From Desulfoscipio geothermicus (GTDB lineage: Bacteria; Bacillota; Desulfotomaculia; Desulfotomaculales; Desulfallaceae): a stretch of DNA of 49,264 bases. Each line of letters begins with the position of its first letter. The first letter of the stretch is position 1. Positions 44,770 through 49,264 of this stretch are shown here, in pieces. The stretch spans positions 1 through 49,264 of the forward strand of contig JAENYF010000025.1 of assembly GCA_016841905.1 (NCBI GenBank), in the 5' to 3' direction. Position numbers and translations under genes: made by a program. A model generated the notes under the pieces. That model did no database searches. It saw only the letters and a program-made list of their open reading frames with translations, and was not told the origin of the DNA.

Positions 44770-46446
44770 CTAATAATTAGACGTAATTTTTTCGTATGGT
44801 ATCACCACTTGCACTTGTGTGCCTTTACCTGGCTTAGAATCAATTTTACTGGTACCATTGAGCAAAAGAGTTCTTTCCCTAATACTAGCCAGGCCAAGAT
44901 GTTTGCCGGTTTGGCACTGCTGTTGGGTTATATCACTTAATCCTGACCCGTTATCAATAATAGATAGTTTAACTTCACTTTCATTAAAAGAGAATTCTAC
45001 CTGAACATTTGTTGCCCCGGAATGCTTAATTACATTGGTGATCACTTCCTGGTAAATGCGATAAAGTGTAATCTCTATTTTAGAAGGAAACCTAACATTT
45101 TCTTTCCCTAGCGCTAATTGGATTAGTAAGTTATGCTGTTCCTGCATTTTTTTTGAATATGATTCAATAGCTGGCACTAAACCGTAATTGTCAAGTATTA
45201 CTGGCCTTAAATCATAAATAATGTGTCTGGTATCCTCGATTTGTTCGCCCAATACGGCGGTTAGGTCACTAATTTCTTCATACCATTCTTCCGGGGCTTT
45301 GTTGCTGCTTCGGGTGATGCGCTGCAGGCGGTACCAAATACCGATTAGTGATTGAATTATGCCGTCGTGCAGGTCTAAAGCAAAGCGTTTTTTTTCGTCT
45401 TCTTGGGCTGTAATTATTTTGTTAACCAGCTTGTGTAATAATAATTCTTTGCGGCCAAGCACATCAATCAGTTTGGCATTTTCCATGGTAATTGCGGTAA
45501 CCCGGGCAATGGCTGATATGATTTCTGCTTCTTCGTGGTCGAATCCCTTTAGGCCACAAGGCCTGTCTACCTGCATAATACCTAAGGCTTTATCTTTTTT
45601 CATAATTGGGGCCATAATCATCCAGCTGTAATTGAAGTCTTTTATTATTTGTAGAGGAATATATTTTTTGATATTTTGAGGTGTAACAATAACAGGTCGT
45701 TTATTTTTAATGGCTGCGCCCATAGCGGGGAAAATTGGGTAGTTAGTTAAAAACTTTAATTTGTCCTTTAAGTTAATATCATAACTTCCTACCGCTGCTA
45801 TTGGCCGAATGATTTTTTCGTTTTTATCCAGCATGTAGATACAGGTGCGGGCGAAAAACAAATCCGCAGTTAACTGGGCAACTACATGAAGCATTTGCCG
45901 GATATCTAAAGTTGAACTAATGGTACTAATTACCTCGAGGCATGCAGCTAGTTTCCTGTATTCAGTATCTTTATGTGTTTCAAAAATTGATTCCTGGATA
46001 ATATCTGCCATATGCCGACCCAGGGACAAAGCTTTGGCTAACATGTAATCAGCGGTATGGGAGTTAGTATTAAAAATGCCTACCTCCATAGTACCCAAAG
46101 GATCACCAGCCTGCAGAATCACCGGGAGTGTTGTATAAGCAACCGGATTAAATGTTTCCAGTAATTTTTCTTGACTTGTATTTAATCGATTTAAATTTAT
46201 TTCAAGAGCAGCCCAATACGCGTTTTTATTCTGGGGGGAATTACATTCATTTTCCGCATACCACCATACAGGAGGGCATCCATTTCTTACTAGCACCAGG
46301 GCGGCTCGTTGGAACTCAAAAGAATGAACCGAAGTTTTTATGATCTCTGCTAAAGTCGATTCTAGCTTTTTGGTAGTTTGGAATGAGGGACTTACTTGAC
46401 AAGCAACGATTAACTCGGTAGTTAAGGGTTTAGTATGCGATTGCAC
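44770..46446 (-). CDS. GAF-domain histidine kinase (NarX-type)
   Basis: A soluble sensor kinase without transmembrane helices: an N-terminal sensory region, a GAF domain (about residues 175-330), a HisKA_3 dimerisation helix with DLHDGIIQSL (phospho-His), and a HATPase_c domain with NVIKHSGA and DNGSGLS. Lack of membrane segments points to a cytoplasmic ligand such as a metabolite or redox signal. ATG 46464 is in frame, but GGGGG lies over it; GTG 46446 has a 7-base spacing. Partner of the response regulator downstream. Confidence 0.92.
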   Translation of the reverse strand: MQSHTKPLTTELIVACQVSPSFQTTKKLESTLAEIIKTSVHSFEFQRAALVLVRNGCPPVWWYAENECNSPQNKNAYWAALEINLNRLNTSQEKLLETFNPVAYTTLPVILQAGDPLGTMEVGIFNTNSHTADYMLAKALSLGRHMADIIQESIFETHKDTEYRKLAACLEVISTISSTLDIRQMLHVVAQLTADLFFARTCIYMLDKNEKIIRPIAAVGSYDINLKDKLKFLTNYPIFPAMGAAIKNKRPVIVTPQNIKKYIPLQIIKDFNYSWMIMAPIMKKDKALGIMQVDRPCGLKGFDHEEAEIISAIARVTAITMENAKLIDVLGRKELLLHKLVNKIITAQEDEKKRFALDLHDGIIQSLIGIWYRLQRITRSSNKAPEEWYEEISDLTAVLGEQIEDTRHIIYDLRPVILDNYGLVPAIESYSKKMQEQHNLLIQLALGKENVRFPSKIEITLYRIYQEVITNVIKHSGATNVQVEFSFNESEVKLSIIDNGSGLSDITQQQCQTGKHLGLASIRERTLLLNGTSKIDSKPGKGTQVQVVIPYEKITSNY

Positions 46447-46628
46447 AATTCTACCCCCTTTCATATATTAATTTTACAACTGCCCATATTACCTGTCAAC
46501 TTCGTTAAGCCGTTGGATTAGCCTATTAAGGTTAACACCGCGTGCTTAAATAATTAGCCTGGCAAAATATTGCACATCTTTAAAAAATGATCTAATTAAT
46601 CACGGAGGCTAATCCTTTTAACATTTAA

Positions 46629-46710
46629 TCTCACCTGACTTATTAATCCTTTCATCATCTACGTTTCACCTGACTTGTTAACCCTCTTTTCATCCAAGTT
46701 TCACCTGGCT
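46629..46710 (+). repeat. Three direct repeats at a 35-bp period upstream of bamB
   Basis: TCACCTGACT occurs at 46631 and 46666, and TCACCTGGCT at 46701, exactly 35 bases apart; the two first units also share TTAA-CC just downstream and all are preceded by T-rich bases. They lie in the divergent control region between the two-component genes and bamB, and end about 40 bases before a TATAAT. They look like tandem activator sites. Confidence 0.7.
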
Positions 46711-46749
46711 TCATGCTTTTAAGTGATTTTATTTAATCTTTATATTAAT

Positions 46750-46755
46750 TATAAT
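46750..46755 (+). promoter_or_regulatory. Candidate -10 of bamB
   Basis: TATAAT at 46750-46755, with only a weak TTTTAT 17 bases upstream. A weak -35 would fit activator dependence. The region is so AT-rich that the match could be chance. Confidence 0.4.
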
Positions 46756-46812
46756 TTTCTTAAATATATATATATTTATAAATAATAAAAATATATAAAA
46801 AGGGGGGTAAAA

Positions 46813-48813
46813 ATGAGGTACGCAGATGCAGGCTACAACTTAGAGATTGACTTAACACGAGGAAATATTGAGAAAGTTGAAAGTGACCCTAGAGATACCG
46901 AACTTTATTTGGGGGGCCTCGGGACGAACGCCAAGATAATGTGGGACAGGGTCCCTCCCGAAACTGATGCCTTTGCTCCCGAAAATGTTCTTATTTTCAG
47001 CGCCGGTCTTTTATGTGGCACACCAGCTCTTAGTGCTAACCGCACCATGGTTACTTCCATATCACCACAAACCAAATTATTTCAATATTCAATGATGGGG
47101 GGCTTTTGGGCCCCGGAATTGAAATTTGCCGGGTATGACAAAGTAATTATGCGTGGCAAAGCTCCCAACCTGGTTTATATCTGGATAAACAATGACAAAG
47201 TGGAGATACGCGATGCCTCTCATTTAAAGGGTAAAGGGGCTGTGGAAACTCAAGAATTAATTAAGAAAGAATTAAATGAACCCAAAGCCCAGGTGGCCGC
47301 CATCGGCCTCGCAGGTGAAAGCAGGGTCTTTTTCGCTTCCATTGAGCAGGCTAGGTCTAGCTGCAGCCGGGGTGGTTTGGGTGCCGTAATGGGCAGTAAA
47401 AATGTGAAGGCCATTGCTGTTCGCGGCACCAAGGACATTTATCTTGCCAAACCGGCTGAGTTTATGAAACTGATGGAAGAAGTTAAGGAATATACAATAT
47501 GGCGTAACGACAATCCAATACCGAATTATATGCCGATTTTAGCCGGGCTTGGCTCACCGCAAGAAATGAAGCACGATGATGAAAAGTGGCATACCGAAAA
47601 CTTCAGCTGGGGGAATTCTCGCACTCGTAGAAGAGGTTTTTGGAATAAGGAAATTGCCGAAGACTGGAAAAATGCTATGGCAAGCATGCAAAATCGGCTG
47701 ATTAGCTGCTTTAACTGTCCCAATAAATGCGGGGCGACCATTACCCCTCCCGGTAAGCCAACCTACATGATGAAGTGCTTTACTAAACTTACCTATACTA
47801 TGGCTGCTTTTTCGGACCTGGCATTTGGTTTGACCATTGCGCAAATGGCTACCGAGTATGGGATAGATGGATACTCGGGTCCACAGGTGATGGCTTTTGG
47901 CCTTGAGCTTTTAGAAGCCGGCATCTTAACTCAGGATGATTTCCCCGGCATGCCGGAAGATAATGAAGGTAAATTTTTCTGGTTGCTGGATAGAATCGTG
48001 CGGCGGGAAGGTATCGGGGATATCTTAGCCGATGGCACTTACTGGGCAGCTGAAAGGATTGGTAAGGGCGCCGATGCATTTGCTCATAACAATATCAGAA
48101 AACATGAGCAGCTGCCGCTCAAGCTAGGTACTATGGACCCCATTTATTATCTGCTGTATTGCTGCAATGAGAAGATGACGGTTACTCAAATTGAAGGTAA
48201 CTTCCCGCAGGCACCCTTTGCGACGCAGGAGGAAAAGGACGCCTTTGTTAGCGATTGGTTCCAGTGCCCAAGTGAAAGAATTAAAGAAGTAGTCCGGAAG
48301 TGGAGTTTTAAAGGAGAATTTGGAGGCCCGTATTACCCCACGCCTGAAATGTGTTCTGAGATAGTTGACTGGCAGGAGAGGATCCACTATATCGATGACT
48401 GTGTCGGTATGTGCGCCGGTATGTCGGCCTTCCCCTTGAAGCCTCCTTATCACCTTTTTAACTACCCGCAGATTATTTCAGCTGCTAGCGGTATCGAAAT
48501 GGATACAGATGAACTAGTAAAAGTTACCACAAGGGTCCGGAATTTGGTTAGGGCTAATAACATCATTAGGGGTTTACGTCGAGTAGACGAGGTTCCCCCA
48601 GCGGACCATTGGAATAAGAGATTCCCCGAGCTGGAAAAGGAACTCCTCGATACCTATTATAAATATAAGGGTTGGAATAACGACGGTGTTCCCACCAAAG
48701 AGTTTTTGCATGAATTGAATTTGGATTATGTTGCCGAAGAGTTCGAAAAGAGGGGGATCTACTCAGAGACACCTTCCTATGAACTTGCGGCACAGAAAGA
48801 AAAGGAGGTGTAG
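46813..48813 (+). CDS. bamB: Class II benzoyl-CoA reductase active-site subunit BamB
   Basis: BamB is the tungsten-pterin aldehyde-ferredoxin-oxidoreductase-like subunit that dearomatises benzoyl-CoA without ATP hydrolysis in strict anaerobes. The sequence matches the BamB pattern closely: MRYADAGYNLEIDLTRG, ELYLGGLGTNAKIMWDRVPP, SASR-type SSCSRGGLGAVMGSKNVKA, and the cluster motif CFNCPNKC (Cys299, 302, 306). Later motifs NIRKHEQLPLKLGTMDP and the final LDTYYKYKGWNNDGVPTKEF are also as in BamB. 666 residues is normal. ATG follows GGGGGG. bamC follows 2 bases after the stop. Confidence 0.9.
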   Translation: MRYADAGYNLEIDLTRGNIEKVESDPRDTELYLGGLGTNAKIMWDRVPPETDAFAPENVLIFSAGLLCGTPALSANRTMVTSISPQTKLFQYSMMGGFWAPELKFAGYDKVIMRGKAPNLVYIWINNDKVEIRDASHLKGKGAVETQELIKKELNEPKAQVAAIGLAGESRVFFASIEQARSSCSRGGLGAVMGSKNVKAIAVRGTKDIYLAKPAEFMKLMEEVKEYTIWRNDNPIPNYMPILAGLGSPQEMKHDDEKWHTENFSWGNSRTRRRGFWNKEIAEDWKNAMASMQNRLISCFNCPNKCGATITPPGKPTYMMKCFTKLTYTMAAFSDLAFGLTIAQMATEYGIDGYSGPQVMAFGLELLEAGILTQDDFPGMPEDNEGKFFWLLDRIVRREGIGDILADGTYWAAERIGKGADAFAHNNIRKHEQLPLKLGTMDPIYYLLYCCNEKMTVTQIEGNFPQAPFATQEEKDAFVSDWFQCPSERIKEVVRKWSFKGEFGGPYYPTPEMCSEIVDWQERIHYIDDCVGMCAGMSAFPLKPPYHLFNYPQIISAASGIEMDTDELVKVTTRVRNLVRANNIIRGLRRVDEVPPADHWNKRFPELEKELLDTYYKYKGWNNDGVPTKEFLHELNLDYVAEEFEKRGIYSETPSYELAAQKEKEV

Positions 48814-48815
48814 AC

Positions 48816-49264
48816 GTGGGCAAGAGAATCATTAAGACCATTAAAATCGATGCCAATAAATGCAATGGCTGTCGGCTATGCGAGGTGATTTGCGCTGCTT
48901 TTCACGCTACGCCAAAATACAGCAGTGTCAACCCGGCCAGGTCACGGATTCAGATGATGCGTGATCCCATGAGAGATATCTATGTGCCCGTTTACGCCGG
49001 TGAGCTGGCTAAGGCTGAATGTGCGGGCAGAAATGTATATATTATGGACGGCAGAGAATACGATGAGTGCGCCTTTTGCAGACAACCATGCCCGTCAAGG
49101 GATCTATTCAAGGAACCCGATTCCAAACTGCCGCTTAAATGTGATATGTGTGAAGACGATCCGCCACAAAAAGAACCCTTATGCGTTCAGTGGTGCATGG
49201 CAGATGCTTTGATTTACGAGGAAAGAGAAGTTGAAGAGGACGACGCCTTTAAGTCCGACATGAT
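48816..49264 (+). CDS. bamC: Ferredoxin-like electron transfer subunit BamC, truncated by window edge
   Basis: BamC is the iron-sulfur protein that pairs with BamB. Cysteines appear as CNGCRLCEVIC, CAGR, CAFCRQPC, CDMC and CVQWC, enough for several 4Fe-4S clusters, and the stretch ARSRIQMMRDPMRDIYVPVY is typical of BamC. GTG 48816 follows AAAGGAGG. The frame is still open at the window end, so the C-terminus and any further bam genes lie outside. Confidence 0.88.
   Translation, partial: MGKRIIKTIKIDANKCNGCRLCEVICAAFHATPKYSSVNPARSRIQMMRDPMRDIYVPVYAGELAKAECAGRNVYIMDGREYDECAFCRQPCPSRDLFKEPDSKLPLKCDMCEDDPPQKEPLCVQWCMADALIYEEREVEEDDAFKSDM

Noticed and set aside
46629..46710. CRISPR-like array
   Set aside because: Only three units, with a core of about 11 bases and similar rather than unique spacers; better explained as regulator sites.
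46701..46725. Sigma-54 promoter at bamB
   Set aside because: A TGG and a GC are present (TGGCTTCATGC), but the GG-to-GC distance is too short for a -24/-12 element.

Overview
The window reads as one continuous piece of a low-to-mid GC, spore-forming, anaerobic Firmicute chromosome, most like the Desulfotomaculum/Pelotomaculum group (Peptococcaceae). The evidence is the gene order hrcA-grpE-dnaK-dnaJ-prmA-rsmE-mtaB, the yqfC-yqfD-phoH-yqfF-ybeY-dgkA-cdd-era-recO-glyQS-ccpN-yqfL-dnaG-rpoD block, a spoVA operon, selenium genes, and a class II benzoyl-CoA reductase locus (bamB, bamC) at the right edge. The bam genes suggest a strict anaerobe that degrades benzoate-type aromatics; the species name is inference.

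Layout. 1-9.9 kb: heat-shock chaperones, then ribosome and tRNA modification genes, a HIT protein and rpsU; a ferritin-like gene on the minus strand is broken by an ochre codon. 10.1-12.4 kb: nfeD, floA and a repeat-containing membrane-anchored protein. 12.5-14.3 kb (minus): yedF and selD, where selD carries an in-frame UGA (selenocysteine) followed by a SECIS-like hairpin. 14.5-14.8 kb: a decayed small gene. 15-21 kb: the yqfC-to-era operon. 22-23.3 kb: an M-box riboswitch ahead of corA. 23.4-29.9 kb: recO, a UBA/DUF4342 protein, T-box-controlled glyQS, ccpN and the PPDK regulator, which seems to start at AUA. 30-36 kb: thpR, a flavodoxin-like reductase, dgt, dnaG, rpoD. 36-36.4 kb: five tRNAs behind a perfect sigma-A promoter. 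37.2-39.6 kb: spoVAC-AD-AEb plus a sporulation lipoprotein. 40-44 kb: a YkoF-like protein, an L,D-transpeptidase, a second ferritin-like pseudogene, trmK and nif3. 44-46.4 kb (minus): a NarL-type two-component system, divergent from bamBC. Between them lie three direct repeats at an exact 35-bp period.

The core genes form a housekeeping and sporulation chromosome arm. The less ordinary observations are: (i) SelD as a selenoprotein; (ii) an apparent AUA start for the PPDK regulator and a possible AUU start for the YkoF-like gene; (iii) a 45-bp direct duplication in which the yqfF tail and the ybeY head are read in different frames from the same ancestral DNA; (iv) phased repeats and a divergent two-component system beside bamBC; (v) a CX3CX3C motif in the DnaK tail; (vi) three decayed accessory genes. 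I did not find CRISPR arrays, insertion sequences, prophage or an evident new defence system.
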